A DNA stretch of 14,474 nucleotides from Bordetella parapertussis (GTDB taxonomy: Bacteria; Pseudomonadota; Gammaproteobacteria; Burkholderiales; Burkholderiaceae_C). Of the stretch, positions 1 to 7,918 are shown in pieces; the first letter of the stretch is position 1; each line of letters opens with the position of its first letter. The stretch lies in NCBI GenBank assembly GCA_945888535.1, contig CAMDAN010000063.1, positions 1-14,474 on the forward strand. Reading direction: 5' to 3'. The translations under genes were made by a program, and so were the position numbers. The notes below the pieces were generated by a model that saw only the letters and a list, made by a program, of their open reading frames with translations, was not told where the DNA came from and ran no database searches.

Positions 1-676
1 TGACGTAGTCGTGCTCGCCCGTCACTTCAAACGGTGGGCGTAAATCACTGGCTCGGTCTTGCCAAACAAACGGTGGACTTTCTTCATGGGGGTTTGAAGT
101 ATCCAAAGCAACACCGCGCTCATGCCACACACCGCCCACGCGCGATAACAACTGAACCGGCATGGCGTCCAACACCTCGTTGCCAATGACAACCCCATTC
201 ATGGCATCAGGCAAAGCATCGGCCCACTGAACGGTATTTAAATGGCCCATCAAACGCGTACGCTGGCGGTCTTTTAGCGTGCTTGAAATATCAACAATGG
301 TGTAACGCCTGATCTTGACGTCCATGGCGGCCAGCGCAGTAAGTAGTTGCTGGGCAAGGGCGCCAGTTCCCGCACCAAACTCCCATATTTCGTCGCTCTG
401 GGTGTGCTCTAAGGCTTGGGCGATTTGCCTCGCGAACGCATACGCAAACAAGGTTGTCATATCTGGCGCCGTAACAAAGTCACTTTTTACCGCCGAATCG
501 CCATACGTTGTCGGCATGACGCCAAACTTCGGCAAATCGTTAGCGTAATAGCCTAAACCGGGGGCATAAAGCGCCTCGGCCATAAACACATCAAAACCAA
601 CCCAGCCCTGGGATTGGGCTATGACCTTGGCAAGGTGCTCGGTCATGGGGGTCGTTAAACTAGGGGGCGTCGTCAT
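1..676 (-). CDS. SAM-dependent methyltransferase, MidA/NDUFAF7 family (3' end outside window)
   Basis: Reading the minus strand from the ATG at 676 gives 225 codons with no stop up to the window edge, so the C-terminal part is missing. The protein resembles the COG1565 family of class I SAM-dependent methyltransferases, whose mitochondrial member NDUFAF7 methylates an arginine of a complex I subunit; the bacterial substrate is not settled. Visible family marks are an N-terminal block with FMAEALYAPGLGYY (31-44), SDFVTAP (65-71), the SAM-binding loop EFGAGTG (99-105), an acidic residue after the next strand (D129) and GNEVLDAMPV (165-174). No good Shine-Dalgarno sequence precedes 676; an in-frame ATG at codon 11 is the alternative, also without one. 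The gene is divergent from the reductase at 751, with a 74-nt gap that must hold both promoters, although I see no strong -35/-10 pair there. Family assignment is confident, substrate unknown. Confidence 0.88.
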   Translation of the reverse strand, partial: MTTPPSLTTPMTEHLAKVIAQSQGWVGFDVFMAEALYAPGLGYYANDLPKFGVMPTTYGDSAVKSDFVTAPDMTTLFAYAFARQIAQALEHTQSDEIWEFGAGTGALAQQLLTALAAMDVKIRRYTIVDISSTLKDRQRTRLMGHLNTVQWADALPDAMNGVVIGNEVLDAMPVQLLSRVGGVWHERGVALDTSNPHEESPPFVWQDRASDLRPPFEVTGEHDYV

Positions 677-750
677 TTCGCATCACTTTATTTTTAGCCA
701 CATCACTCTGCGCCCCATTTCATTGTTTTAGTCTGTCCGATTGTCCTTCA

Positions 751-1575
751 ATGTCCACCCCATTTTCTTCGACTTCAGCCAACACTGCCCCTACCGTTTT
801 AGTAACCGGCAGCGCCAAGCGCTTAGGGCGGGAAATCGCATTGGCTTTGGCGGCAGGAGGTTGGCGGGTAGCCATACACTACAAGGGCTCCGCCCTTGAA
901 GCTGAAAAAACGGTATCCGATTGTGCCGCGCTGACACCCGGTGCGGCGCTCTTTCAAGCAGACTTAAGTGATGAATCGGACGTTAGAAAATTGCTACCCC
1001 GGGTGATCGAACAATTAGGAACGGTTGACGCGGTAGTCAACAGCGCCTCCACCTTTGAACATGACAACCCAGCCAGCTTCGGGTTTGAGGCCATGGACAC
1101 CCACATGCGCACCAACACGGGTGCTGCCATTATTTTGGCGCAAGCATTGCATGCACACATGGATACGCGTAACCGCGCAGCGCCCGATCAAGATTTTGAC
1201 AGTTCAGAGGTTCACAGTGGCGCTGTAGTAAACATGCTGGACCAAAAACTCTGGAACCAAAACCCAGACTTTTTCAGCTACACCTTGTCCAAGGCCGCTT
1301 TAGAGGCAGCAACCACGATGCTAGCCTTGGCGTTAAGCCCGTTGGTTCGGGTCGTAGGCGTGGCCCCCGGACTAACCCTCACCAGCCATTTACTCACCCA
1401 AGATAAATTTGCAGCGCTTCACAAGCTTTCCCCTTTGGGGCGCTCCTCTACGCCCAAAGACGTGGCCGCTACGGTCCGATTTGCGTTAGAGAACCAATCG
1501 ATTACCGGAACCACTTTGCTGGTTGACGGCGGTCAACACCTCATGCGCTTTGAGCGCGACTTTTCTTTGATGTAA
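751..1575 (+). CDS. SDR-family pteridine reductase-like (PTR1/FolM-type) oxidoreductase
   Basis: A 274-residue short-chain dehydrogenase/reductase. The nucleotide-binding loop is TGSAKRLG (19-26), with the Arg typical of the NADPH-dependent pteridine reductases (TGAAKRLG in PTR1 proteins). The usual NNAG is NSAS (97-100). The catalytic pattern is D164, Y177 and K181: an Asp 13 residues before the Tyr replaces the usual SDR Ser, as in PTR1. The C-terminus has the common DGGQ (259-262). It probably reduces dihydropterins (dihydromonapterin or dihydrobiopterin to the tetrahydro form, or dihydrofolate) in the cytoplasm. The gene 9 nt downstream is folB, a pterin enzyme, which supports this. It is the first gene of a six-gene plus-strand run. 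No clear ribosome binding site precedes the ATG. Substrate is inferred; a generic SDR role remains possible. Confidence 0.85.
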   Translation: MSTPFSSTSANTAPTVLVTGSAKRLGREIALALAAGGWRVAIHYKGSALEAEKTVSDCAALTPGAALFQADLSDESDVRKLLPRVIEQLGTVDAVVNSASTFEHDNPASFGFEAMDTHMRTNTGAAIILAQALHAHMDTRNRAAPDQDFDSSEVHSGAVVNMLDQKLWNQNPDFFSYTLSKAALEAATTMLALALSPLVRVVGVAPGLTLTSHLLTQDKFAALHKLSPLGRSSTPKDVAATVRFALENQSITGTTLLVDGGQHLMRFERDFSLM

Positions 1576-1584
1576 GGCGTCAAC

Positions 1585-1956
1585 ATGTCTCCCACCACCG
1601 GCTCTCAAATTTTGACGCTCAACGGCTTGCGCTTTGAGGCCAATTTGGGTATTTTGGAATCCGAGCTTGCTGCGCCCCAACCCATTCAGGTGGACGCGGA
1701 GTTGCACTTGGGCGTCCAGCCGCTACTTCCCAGCGACGACGATATCAACCATGTGCTGGACTATCGCAAAGTACGTCAAATCATCATTGCAGAATGCACC
1801 GCAGAACACGTAAATTTACTTGAAAGTTTGATCGGAAAATTGGCCCATCGCTTGTTGCAATTGCCCGGCGTTTTAGGGGTTCGCGTCAAAATTGCCAAGC
1901 TCAAAATTTTTGACGATTGCGAAGTCGCCATCCGGGTTGAAACCGGCCAGTGGTAA
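1585..1956 (+). CDS. folB: Dihydroneopterin aldolase
   Basis: A 123-residue protein with the length and layout of FolB, which cleaves 7,8-dihydroneopterin to 6-hydroxymethyl-7,8-dihydropterin and glycolaldehyde in folate synthesis and works as a homo-octamer of single tunnelling-fold domains. Matching features are the N-terminal GILESE segment (22-27) with Glu25, the LDYRKV block (58-63) with Tyr60, LLES (78-81) with Glu80 at the pterin-binding position, and a C-terminal VRVKIAKLK strand (99-107) carrying the catalytic Lys, probably K105. An AAGG sits 7 nt before the ATG. It follows the pteridine reductase by 9 nt and precedes ttcA by 15 nt, so all three are probably co-transcribed. Confidence 0.92.
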   Translation: MSPTTGSQILTLNGLRFEANLGILESELAAPQPIQVDAELHLGVQPLLPSDDDINHVLDYRKVRQIIIAECTAEHVNLLESLIGKLAHRLLQLPGVLGVRVKIAKLKIFDDCEVAIRVETGQW

Positions 1957-1971
1957 GCCTGAGGAAACCGT

Positions 1972-2898
1972 ATGAACGCAACATGGATTGAAGAAGAAAA
2001 CGCTGTCGTGGCCAAAGACACCGCCGCGTTAAAGATTGAACGCGAAACGCACAAGCTAGAAAAGCGTCTGTGTCGCCAAGTCGGTCAGGCCATCATGGAC
2101 TTCAACATGATTGAAGAGGGTGACCGCGTGATGGTTTGCGTCTCTGGCGGTAAAGACAGCTACGGCATGTTAGATATTTTGCTCAAAATGCAGCAACGTG
2201 CTCCGATTTCATTCGAGTTGATCGCTGTTAATTTAGACCAAAAACAGCCTGGCTTTCCTGACCACATCTTGCCCGCTTACTTAAAGCAACTCGGCGTTCC
2301 CTTTCACATCGAAACGCAGGACACCTACAGCATTGTTAAAAAGGTCATCCCGGAAGGCAAGACCATGTGCAGCTTATGCAGTCGCTTGCGCCGAGGCATT
2401 TTGTACCGGGTCGCCGATGAACTCAAAATCACAAAAATCGCGCTAGGCCACCACCGCGACGACATGTTGCAGACGTTTTTTCTCAATATGTTTTTTGGTG
2501 GCAAACTCAAAGGTATGCCACCAAAATTGGTCAGTGACGACGGTGGCCACATCGTGATACGCCCTTTGGCGAACGTGGCGGAAAAAGACCTGACGCGCTG
2601 GGCCGCTCACCGCGAATTCCCCATCATCCCTTGCACGCTATGTGGCAGCCAAGAGAACCTGCAGCGAAAGCAAATTGGCAACATGCTGCGCGATTGGGAA
2701 AAACAATACCCCGGACGGATTGAAAGCATGTTTACCGCGCTTCAAAACGTGGTGCCCTCACATTTGATGGATACCAAGCGCCACGACTTTAAGAATATCA
2801 AAACCACCGGGCTTCCAGACGCAGAGGGCGACAAGGCTTTTGATGCCGAAGAATTTACCGCCACTTCCCTCCCCGGTCTCCAACTGGTGAGCCTTTAA
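1972..2898 (+). CDS. ttcA: tRNA 2-thiocytidine(32) synthetase
   Basis: A 308-residue cytoplasmic enzyme that thiolates C32 in certain tRNAs, using ATP to activate the base and an iron-sulfur cluster to deliver sulfur. The PP-loop SGGKDS is at 58-63. The paired cysteines C133-x2-C136, followed by SRLRRG, and a later CTLC (221-224) fit the cluster-ligand pattern of TtcA. GHHRDD (159-164), PPKL (183-186) and the tail QNVVPSHL (258-265) are also family marks. A GAGG lies 7 nt before the ATG, making the start secure. The last about 30 residues after the conserved core are poorly conserved in character. It sits inside the plus-strand run, 4 nt before the lipoprotein gene; the metabolic link to its neighbours is not obvious. 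Confidence 0.95.
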   Translation: MNATWIEEENAVVAKDTAALKIERETHKLEKRLCRQVGQAIMDFNMIEEGDRVMVCVSGGKDSYGMLDILLKMQQRAPISFELIAVNLDQKQPGFPDHILPAYLKQLGVPFHIETQDTYSIVKKVIPEGKTMCSLCSRLRRGILYRVADELKITKIALGHHRDDMLQTFFLNMFFGGKLKGMPPKLVSDDGGHIVIRPLANVAEKDLTRWAAHREFPIIPCTLCGSQENLQRKQIGNMLRDWEKQYPGRIESMFTALQNVVPSHLMDTKRHDFKNIKTTGLPDAEGDKAFDAEEFTATSLPGLQLVSL

Positions 2899-2902
2899 AA
2901 AT

Positions 2903-3523
2903 ATGCCACTTTCTGGTTTGCACTTCAGAGCCTTGCTACGTTGCGCAATCGGATTGGCTGCTTTATTGGCTTTAGGAGGATGCGCCACCACGCGAATCAT
3001 TGACAGTGAAGTTCGCAGTTTTGCGGGTTCGGTTGGCCCCGCCAACCCTGCAAGCTATCGGTTTGAGCGCCTACCCTCGCAAGATCTGCAGGCCAAAGCA
3101 CAAGATCAACTCGAAATTATGGCGAAGCCACTGCTAGAGAGCGTTGGGTTGCGCAAATCAGACAACGCGCCCCAATACGCCTTACAAATGACGGCCACCG
3201 TGCAGGCCATTCAGAATCCTTCATACGGCCCCTATTGGCGACGTCAGCGTTGGATTGATCGTGATGGTTTGATGCTGTTTCCTTCCATGGGGCTGATGCT
3301 AGAGCCGCCTTGGCACCGCTACAGCGTTTCACTGGTGTTGCGTGATATCGCGACAAGCCAGACCGTTTTTGAAAGCACCGCCCAACACGTCGGCCCGTGG
3401 TCCGATTCCCAGCAGTTGCTCCCTGCGGTGATTCGCGCCGCTTTAAGCGACTACCCTCGCGCCCAACCCCAGCCCCACCCTGTTTTGATAGAAATTTCAC
3501 CCACTGCGGCAACAAGCCCATGA
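2903..3523 (+). CDS. DUF4136-like lipoprotein
   Basis: A 206-residue protein with a hydrophobic leader (about 10-26) and a lipobox LGGC, Cys27 being the predicted lipidated residue. The mature part (TTRIIDSEVRSF, then SYRFERLPSQ) resembles the DUF4136 lipoproteins common in betaproteobacteria, whose function is unknown; the rest alternates predicted strands and ends in a short Pro-rich tail. No Asp follows the Cys (+2 is Ala), so outer-membrane sorting is expected. The start lies 4 nt after the ttcA stop with no visible ribosome binding site, which suggests translational coupling. The stop TGA overlaps the next ATG (ATGA). Family call is moderately sure, role unknown. Confidence 0.75.
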   Translation: MPLSGLHFRALLRCAIGLAALLALGGCATTRIIDSEVRSFAGSVGPANPASYRFERLPSQDLQAKAQDQLEIMAKPLLESVGLRKSDNAPQYALQMTATVQAIQNPSYGPYWRRQRWIDRDGLMLFPSMGLMLEPPWHRYSVSLVLRDIATSQTVFESTAQHVGPWSDSQQLLPAVIRAALSDYPRAQPQPHPVLIEISPTAATSP

Positions 3524-4182
3524 CCCACGCACGCTCACCCTCCGTTCGGATTACTGCGGTTCGCCACGGCGAAACGGCCTGGAACGTTGATACGCGCATT
3601 CAAGGGCAGCTTGACATCGCGCTCAATGAACGTGGGCAGTGGCAGGCGCAACAAGTAGGCATCGCTCTTGCTGAAAGTGGCATTGACCACATTTACACCA
3701 GCGATCTGCAGCGTGCCCACAGCACCGCCAAAGCCATCGCCGCGCACGCAGGTATCGACCCCAAATCGATTGAACTTCAAGCGGGCCTGCGCGAACGCGC
3801 CTTTGGCAGCTTTGAAGGTCAGACCTACGCAGAAATAGAAACAAAGTGGCCCGAGGAGTCCAAGCGCTGGAGGCAGCGCGACCCCCATTGGGCGCCGCCT
3901 GGGGGCGAAACCCCGCTGCAAACGCACGATCGTGTTGCTCAGGCGCTGTCCGAGATCGCAGCCCAACATACCGGCCAACATATTGTGCTGGTCGCCCACG
4001 GCGGGGTGCTAGACATGTTGTACCGCCTGGCTACGCAACAATCCGTCGATGCGCCGCGCACCTGGGATTTAGGCAACTGCACGATCAACCGCCTGCTTTG
4101 GACGCCTGAGTCTTTAACTTTGGTGGGCTGGGCCGATGCGAGTCACCTTGAGACCGAAACCCGGGACGAATTCACGACCTAA
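3520..4182 (+). CDS. Histidine phosphatase family protein (phosphoglycerate mutase-like)
   Basis: A 220-residue protein of the branch 1 histidine phosphatase superfamily. RHGETAWN (15-22) carries the phospho-accepting His16; R64 in SDLQRA, E92 in the LRERAFG block (acid/base) and VAHGG (158-162) with His160 complete the pocket. The family includes cofactor-dependent phosphoglycerate mutase, alpha-ribazole phosphatase and broad phosphatases; the length and the ERAFGSFEG sequence favour a phosphatase over the mutase, but the substrate cannot be read from sequence. I use the ATG at 3520, which overlaps the upstream stop by 4 nt and puts the catalytic motif at the normal distance from the N-terminus; an in-frame extension to 3397 would run deep inside the lipoprotein gene. 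Confidence 0.88.
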   Translation: MTHARSPSVRITAVRHGETAWNVDTRIQGQLDIALNERGQWQAQQVGIALAESGIDHIYTSDLQRAHSTAKAIAAHAGIDPKSIELQAGLRERAFGSFEGQTYAEIETKWPEESKRWRQRDPHWAPPGGETPLQTHDRVAQALSEIAAQHTGQHIVLVAHGGVLDMLYRLATQQSVDAPRTWDLGNCTINRLLWTPESLTLVGWADASHLETETRDEFTT

Positions 4183-4207
4183 TTGTTCATTTAATTGCTT
4201 AAACCCT

Positions 4208-5341
4208 ATGTCCAAAATCATTGTTTTTGCTTTCCCTGTTTTTTTACTGCTCATCGCTTTGGAGTTTTGGTGGGACCAGCGTCAAGCGCGCTTAAGAGGG
4301 TCGGTCTCGAGCTTTGGACTTAGTGACTCTTTAAACAGCTTGAGTTTGGGACTCATGAGCCAGTTAACGGGTGTTTTGAGCAAATTCATTGGCTTGCTCC
4401 TTTACGCCGCAGTGTTTGATTCCATCGCCCTTTTCCCTGATGCAGCGCTATGGAAACATCCTGTGGGCTGGCTTCTCGCTTTGGTGATTTATGATTTTTG
4501 CTATTACTGGCTGCACCGCGGTGGCCACCGTATTTCCCTGCTTTGGGCAGCACACTCTGTCCACCACCAAAGCCAGTACTACAACCTCACCACCGCACTG
4601 CGCCAAACTTCGACAGGCGCTTTTTTTGGTTGGATTTTTTATCTCCCCATGGCCGTTTTAGGTGTTCCACCTTTGCTGTTTGGCATCGTCGCTTTGGTTG
4701 ATTTACTGTATCAATTTTGGGTGCATACCGAGTACGTGAAGAAACTCGGTTGGTTTGACCGCGTGTTTTGCTCTCCCAGCAACCACCGCGTGCACCACGC
4801 TATCAACGAGGGCTACCTCGATCGCAACTACGGCGGTATTTTGGTGGTGTGGGACCAGCTGTTTGGCACGTTCACGCCGGAGCAAGAAACCTGCGTTTAT
4901 GGAACCCGCGACCCGTTAAACAGTTGGAACCCGCTATGGGCCAATACCCAAGGCTACGTTCGTTTAGCGCAAACCAGCCACCAACTCTCCTCTTGGACTG
5001 ACAAGCTCAAGGTGTGGTTTAAACCGCCAGGCTGGCTTCCTGCCTCAGCGACTGCTCTGGAAAAACCAGACTTTCATATGGCACAGGTCAGCACATACCA
5101 ACCGCAACGCACAAACGGCCAACATGCCTTCGCTAGTCTTCAATTGGTACTCATTTTGTTTGCGGGTTCGGCATTCTTGTGGGTGGCAGATTCTCTATCG
5201 CTGACATCTGCCGCGATTTACTGTGTTGGCCTATGTATGAGCCTCTGGGTTTTAGGGCGCTATACCGAAGGGCATTTGCGCGGCTGGCAAGCGGCGCTGT
5301 TACACCTCGCAACCGCCGCCGCTTTGGCGCTAGCTCAGTAA
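4208..5341 (+). CDS. Sterol desaturase / fatty acid hydroxylase superfamily membrane protein
   Basis: A 377-residue integral membrane protein with the di-iron histidine boxes of the superfamily: H103-x3-H107, H116-x2-H119-H120, H173 and H193-x2-H196-H197. These enzymes hydroxylate or desaturate lipid chains or sterol-like substrates; which lipid is used here is unknown. Hydrophobic segments lie near 3-19, 56-75, 86-100, 138-170, and three more near 311-329, 334-350 and 361-376, so the C-terminal end carries an extra membrane block beyond the catalytic core. The ATG at 4208 is preferred because the hydrophobic segment starts right after it; an in-frame ATG at 4136 would add 24 hydrophilic residues overlapping the phosphatase gene. 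Neither start has a good ribosome binding site. The 3' end overlaps the ruvB stop by 12 nt on the other strand. Confidence 0.9.
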   Translation: MSKIIVFAFPVFLLLIALEFWWDQRQARLRGSVSSFGLSDSLNSLSLGLMSQLTGVLSKFIGLLLYAAVFDSIALFPDAALWKHPVGWLLALVIYDFCYYWLHRGGHRISLLWAAHSVHHQSQYYNLTTALRQTSTGAFFGWIFYLPMAVLGVPPLLFGIVALVDLLYQFWVHTEYVKKLGWFDRVFCSPSNHRVHHAINEGYLDRNYGGILVVWDQLFGTFTPEQETCVYGTRDPLNSWNPLWANTQGYVRLAQTSHQLSSWTDKLKVWFKPPGWLPASATALEKPDFHMAQVSTYQPQRTNGQHAFASLQLVLILFAGSAFLWVADSLSLTSAAIYCVGLCMSLWVLGRYTEGHLRGWQAALLHLATAAALALAQ

Positions 5342-6400
5342 ATCTGGATGCAACGTACTGGGCGGTACAACGCCTAAATGGCGGTAAGCAGCGAGCGTTG
5401 CAATGCGCCCGCGCGGAGTGCGTTGCAAATAGCCTTGTTGAATTAAGTAGGGCTCAATCACGTCCTCGATCGTTTCGCGCTCTTCGCCAATACTGGCTGC
5501 GATATTGTCCAAGCCTACGGGCCCGCCATCAAAACGGTGAATCACCGCTTCAAGCAGCTTGCGGTCCATGAGATCGAAACCCTGCGGATCCACATCAAGC
5601 ATAGCCAAAGCCCGGTTGGCAATATCCAAAGTAATTTTTCCTACACCTTTGACTTCTGCAAAATCTCGCACACGGCGAAGAAGCCGATTGGCAATGCGCG
5701 GTGTTCCGCGCGAGCGGCGAGCGATTTCAAAACCGCCGTCGGGATCGGTTGGCACTTTGAGCAAACCCGCGCTGCGGGTCACAATGCGCAACAACTCGTC
5801 CGACGAATAGAACTCTAAGCGCGCCACAATCCCAAAGCGGTCCCGCAAAGGGTTGGTCAACATGCCCGCACGGGTGGTCGCACCGACCAAGGTAAAGGGC
5901 TGCAAATCCAACTTGATAGACCGCGCCGCTGGGCCTTCACCAATCATGATGTCGATTTTGTAGTCCTCTAAAGCGGGGTACAAAATTTCTTCTACGACGG
6001 GGCTTAAGCGGTGAATTTCATCAATAAATAAAACGTCGTTCTTTTCTAAATTGGTTAAAAGCGCCGCTAAATCTTTCGGCTTTTCCAACACAGGGCCACT
6101 GGTCTGGCGCAAATTCACCCCAAGTTCATGGGCAATGATGTGGCTGAGCGTGGTCTTGCCCAAACCGGGCGGGCCAAATAGCAAAACATGGTCAAGCGCC
6201 TCATCGCGTTTTTTAGCCGCTCCAATGAATATCTCTAACTGCTCACGAATCTTCGCTTGGCCCACATAGTCATCTAATAGCTTAGGCCGCAAAGCCCGCT
6301 CAATCGCCTCTTCGCTTGAAGACACGGGTCCAGGCGATACGACGCGCTGCGCCAGTGCAGGCGCTGAATCTGGAGAAAAATCGTCAGTCTGAATACTCAC
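5330..6400 (-). CDS. ruvB: Holliday junction branch migration DNA helicase RuvB
   Basis: A 356-residue AAA+ motor that drives RuvA-bound Holliday junction migration in recombination and repair. In order: Walker A GPPGLGKT (76-83), Walker B DEIH (127-130), sensor 1 region GATTRAG (173-179), the arginine finger in LRDRFG (Arg186), sensor 2 RGTPRIANR (231-239), and a C-terminal winged helix with FDGGPVG (290-296) and the [11 protein letters not shown] wing (322-332). The start is a GTG at 6400; GGTGG lies just upstream but close. A nearby ATG at 6410 is out of frame. Its stop overlaps the end of the convergent desaturase gene by 12 nt with no terminator between. ruvA and ruvC are not adjacent. 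A terminator for the upstream lipoprotein lies only 34 nt before the start. Confidence 0.97.
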   Translation of the reverse strand: MSIQTDDFSPDSAPALAQRVVSPGPVSSSEEAIERALRPKLLDDYVGQAKIREQLEIFIGAAKKRDEALDHVLLFGPPGLGKTTLSHIIAHELGVNLRQTSGPVLEKPKDLAALLTNLEKNDVLFIDEIHRLSPVVEEILYPALEDYKIDIMIGEGPAARSIKLDLQPFTLVGATTRAGMLTNPLRDRFGIVARLEFYSSDELLRIVTRSAGLLKVPTDPDGGFEIARRSRGTPRIANRLLRRVRDFAEVKGVGKITLDIANRALAMLDVDPQGFDLMDRKLLEAVIHRFDGGPVGLDNIAASIGEERETIEDVIEPYLIQQGYLQRTPRGRIATLAAYRHLGVVPPSTLHPDLLS

Positions 6401-6433
6401 AAACCACCATCAAAAAAACTAAAAAAGAGCAAG

Positions 6434-6468
6434 AAAAAAGCTGCGATGCTTACAGCATGGCAGCTTTT
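6434..6468 (-). terminator. Rho-independent terminator after the small lipoprotein gene
   Basis: An inverted repeat pairs 6436-6444 (AAAAGCTGC) with 6460-6468 (GCAGCTTTT), has one G/G mismatch, then pairs 6446-6450 with 6454-6458 around a 3-nt loop. Read on the minus strand the hairpin is followed by a T run (6439-6434), the canonical form. It lies 38 nt past the lipoprotein stop and 34 nt before the ruvB start. Confidence 0.8.
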
Positions 6469-6505
6469 GTGGATGGCAAGGCCATCAATCGCCAATAGGG
6501 AAGGC

Positions 6506-6628
6506 TTATTTCACCCAACCCGATACCGTATCTACCGTCTTGTCATACGCCGATGTCAAAGTAGAGCAGCCGCCCAACAAAAGGCCAGCCAAAAGGGAAA
6601 CTGCCACTGTTAAAACGCGAAATTTCAT
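6506..6628 (-). CDS. Small lipoprotein, 40 residues
   Basis: The minus strand from the ATG at 6628 encodes 40 residues: MKFRVLTVAVSLLAGLLLGG, then CSTLTSAYDKTVDTVSGWVK. It has a positively charged start, a hydrophobic stretch and a lipobox LGGC with Cys21, giving a mature lipopeptide of only 20 residues with Ser at +2 (outer-membrane sorting expected). Support for a real gene: GGAG 5 nt before the ATG, a sigma-70-type promoter upstream (6663-6690), and a terminator downstream (6434-6468). The architecture recalls entericidin-like small lipoproteins, but the mature part does not match a family I recognise. It is upstream of ruvB on the same strand, though the terminator separates them. Confidence 0.8.
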   Translation of the reverse strand: MKFRVLTVAVSLLAGLLLGGCSTLTSAYDKTVDTVSGWVK

Positions 6629-6662
6629 AGGGACTCCAGTAAGTTAACGAAACACATATTCG

Positions 6663-6690
6663 ACCATACCATATGAAACCCCGTTTTCAA
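6663..6690 (-). promoter_or_regulatory. Candidate sigma-70 promoter of the small lipoprotein gene
   Basis: On the minus strand TTGAAA (6690-6685) is followed after 16 nt by TATGGT (6668-6663), about 35 nt before the ATG at 6628. It begins right after the terminator at 6699-6731, so the lipoprotein appears to be an isolated transcription unit. Confidence 0.55.
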
Positions 6691-6698
6691 ACCCCATG

Positions 6699-6731
6699 AA
6701 AAAAACCACCCGAAGGTGTGACCTGACGGGT
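6699..6731 (-). terminator. Orphan rho-independent terminator
   Basis: Read on the minus strand, a hairpin pairs 6731-6727 with 6712-6708 (ACCCG/CGGGT) and 6724-6721 with 6717-6714 (AGGT/ACCT), then runs into a T tract (6705-6699). It would end transcription arriving from the right on the minus strand. The only gene there now is a transposase remnant, so it probably served a gene lost when the accessory DNA arrived. Confidence 0.65.
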
Positions 6732-6746
6732 TTCTTCGTACCAATC

Positions 6747-6926
6747 TCAACTTGAATGCGGGCGAATTTCATTGTAGTGACGCCGCCAGTCCTGAATAAT
6801 TACCTTGGCCTCCAGACGATTGCAAAACCACTCCATTGCTAAGCATTCATCCCTGAACTTGCCATTGAAGCTTTCATTGGTTCCGTTCTGCCAAGGCTTG
6901 CCTGGCTCGCTCAGCACGGACTCTAG
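6747..6926 (-). pseudogene. IS3-family transposase remnant (C-terminal catalytic part)
   Basis: The minus strand encodes about 59 residues that look like the end of an IS3-family OrfB (IS407-like) transposase: GKPWQNGTNESFNGKFRDEC, then RRHYNEIRPHSS. The Glu in NESFNGKF is the last residue of the DDE triad. Everything N-terminal is missing: upstream of about 6926-6945 the frame is only antisense to another coding stretch. At the other end the frame stops right after RPHSS, where full transposases usually continue. No terminal inverted repeats could be identified. This is a decayed fragment marking a recombination scar, not a working insertion sequence. Confidence 0.85.
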
Positions 6927-6944
6927 CCGTTCATCTTTGGTCCA

Positions 6945-7148
6945 TTGCAGCAGCGCGAGGCTGACAAGGCACAGCGTGATGCAGATCAAGCGGAGGCAGC
7001 TGCAGCCAAAGCTGTAGAGCGTGCGGAGAAAAAGCAGATCAAAACCGAAAAGCAATTAGCCACTGTAGCGGCTGAACGAGCACAGGCTGTGAGCAAAGCA
7101 GCCTTGCAAGCGCACGCAGCAACCTTGTTTGAAATCCAAGCGGCCTGA
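6945..7148 (+). pseudogene. Truncated Ala-rich coiled-coil-like protein (C-terminal stub)
   Basis: The plus strand frame is open from 6927 to the stop at 7146-7148. From about 6945 (TTG) it reads as a charged, Ala/Lys/Glu/Gln-rich helix (QQREADKAQRDADQAEAAAA, then KAVERAEKKQIKTEKQLA), typical of a coiled coil, ending FEIQAA. The sequence changes abruptly to transposase remnant at about 6926-6945, and there is no ATG or ribosome binding site, so this is most likely the tail of a longer gene cut by the same event. It lies 53 nt upstream of the AAA+ ATPase gene on the same strand and was probably its operon partner. No family recognised. Confidence 0.6.
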
Positions 7149-7154
7149 CACCCA

Positions 7155-7177
7155 CAAGGGGAGCAGTCCTCCCCTTG
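7155..7177 (+). terminator. Perfect 9-bp hairpin between the coil stub and the ATPase gene
   Basis: CAAGGGGAG (7155-7163) and CTCCCCTTG (7169-7177) form a perfect stem around a 5-nt loop, followed by a weak pyrimidine-rich stretch ending in TTTT at about 7187-7190. It could be an attenuating terminator or an RNA processing or stability element between the two genes. The T tract is poor and displaced, so strict termination is doubtful. Confidence 0.5.
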
Positions 7178-7201
7178 CTTATCTACTTTTAGGAGAAACA
7201 A

Positions 7202-7918
7202 ATGAACGGACTCACACCCAACTGCCTTTATGACTTTTTGTTTTCTAACGCAGCGGATCAAGACTTGCTGAAACTGGTACTGGAGCGCAAGCTGCCATTT
7301 CCCTTTAATGGCAAAAGTGGCATTCTTTTACACGGCACATGGGGCACAGGCAAATCCACCTTGGCAAAGCTACTGCCTGAACTGATAGAAACGGCGTACT
7401 CAGGCACAAGGGACAAAACACAGAAGGTGGGGCAGATGACTGCGCCTGATCCCTCTCACACCCAAACCGAGCTGTTTCGCTGTGGTGGTGGTCTTGCCAG
7501 CCCTGCTATCACACAGACCGTGGCCAAGTTCAATGCAAAGATGCCTTTATGGCACTACTCCAAGCATGATTACTTTGTGTTTGACGAGGTGGATCGTTTG
7601 ACCACGGGAGACCAACAGAGTCTGCGCTCCACTATGGATTTGAAGCGATGTATGTTTTTCTTCACCACCAACTATCTCAGCAGGATAGATACAGGCATTG
7701 TGAATCGCTGCCACCTTGTGGAGATGAATCAGATCACCTCGCCTGCGGCCTATTTGCCGCTGGGGCAGAATATTCTTCAGGGTTTGGGAATGGCCACTGG
7801 TGTCGTGACTGACACGACACTGGCGGGTTTGGCTATCCGTGCCCGCGGGTCACTGCGGGACTACAACCACAGCGTGATGATGGCGGGCTTGGCGCAAGGG
7901 GGTCAGGTGCCGAGCTAG
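7202..7918 (+). CDS. Small AAA+ ATPase of unknown role, clamp-loader-like motifs
   Basis: A 238-residue protein with a full set of AAA+ motifs: Walker A GTWGTGKS (45-52), Walker B FVFDEVD (125-131), sensor 1 TTN (155-157), a possible arginine finger in IVNRC (Arg169), and a sensor-2-like GSLRDYNH (217-224, Arg219). The order and the FTTNYLSRID stretch recall the clamp-loader/RFC/RuvB branch. Between Walker A and B is a Gly-rich insert (about 70-110). A strong AGGAG sits 6 nt before the ATG. There is no signal or membrane segment, so it is cytoplasmic. It follows a truncated coiled-coil-like protein; such pairs occur on phages and plasmids, but I cannot name the family. It has a strong terminator, and its last 209 nt recur at 11308-11516. 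Not znuC: the ABC signature LSGGQ is absent. Confidence 0.75.
   Translation: MNGLTPNCLYDFLFSNAADQDLLKLVLERKLPFPFNGKSGILLHGTWGTGKSTLAKLLPELIETAYSGTRDKTQKVGQMTAPDPSHTQTELFRCGGGLASPAITQTVAKFNAKMPLWHYSKHDYFVFDEVDRLTTGDQQSLRSTMDLKRCMFFFTTNYLSRIDTGIVNRCHLVEMNQITSPAAYLPLGQNILQGLGMATGVVTDTTLAGLAIRARGSLRDYNHSVMMAGLAQGGQVPS

Noticed and set aside
3397..3519. Longer start for the histidine phosphatase
   Set aside because: It would add about 41 residues encoded inside the lipoprotein gene; the ATG at 3520 overlaps the stop and puts RHGE at residue 15.
6699..6731. End repeat of the IS3-family element
   Set aside because: The hairpin with a T run fits a terminator better, and no matching opposite end was found.
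7202..7918. The ATPase as the missing znuC or as an inovirus Zot-like protein
   Set aside because: It has no ABC signature or Q-loop pattern, has AAA+ sensor and arginine-finger motifs, and has no membrane segment as expected for Zot.
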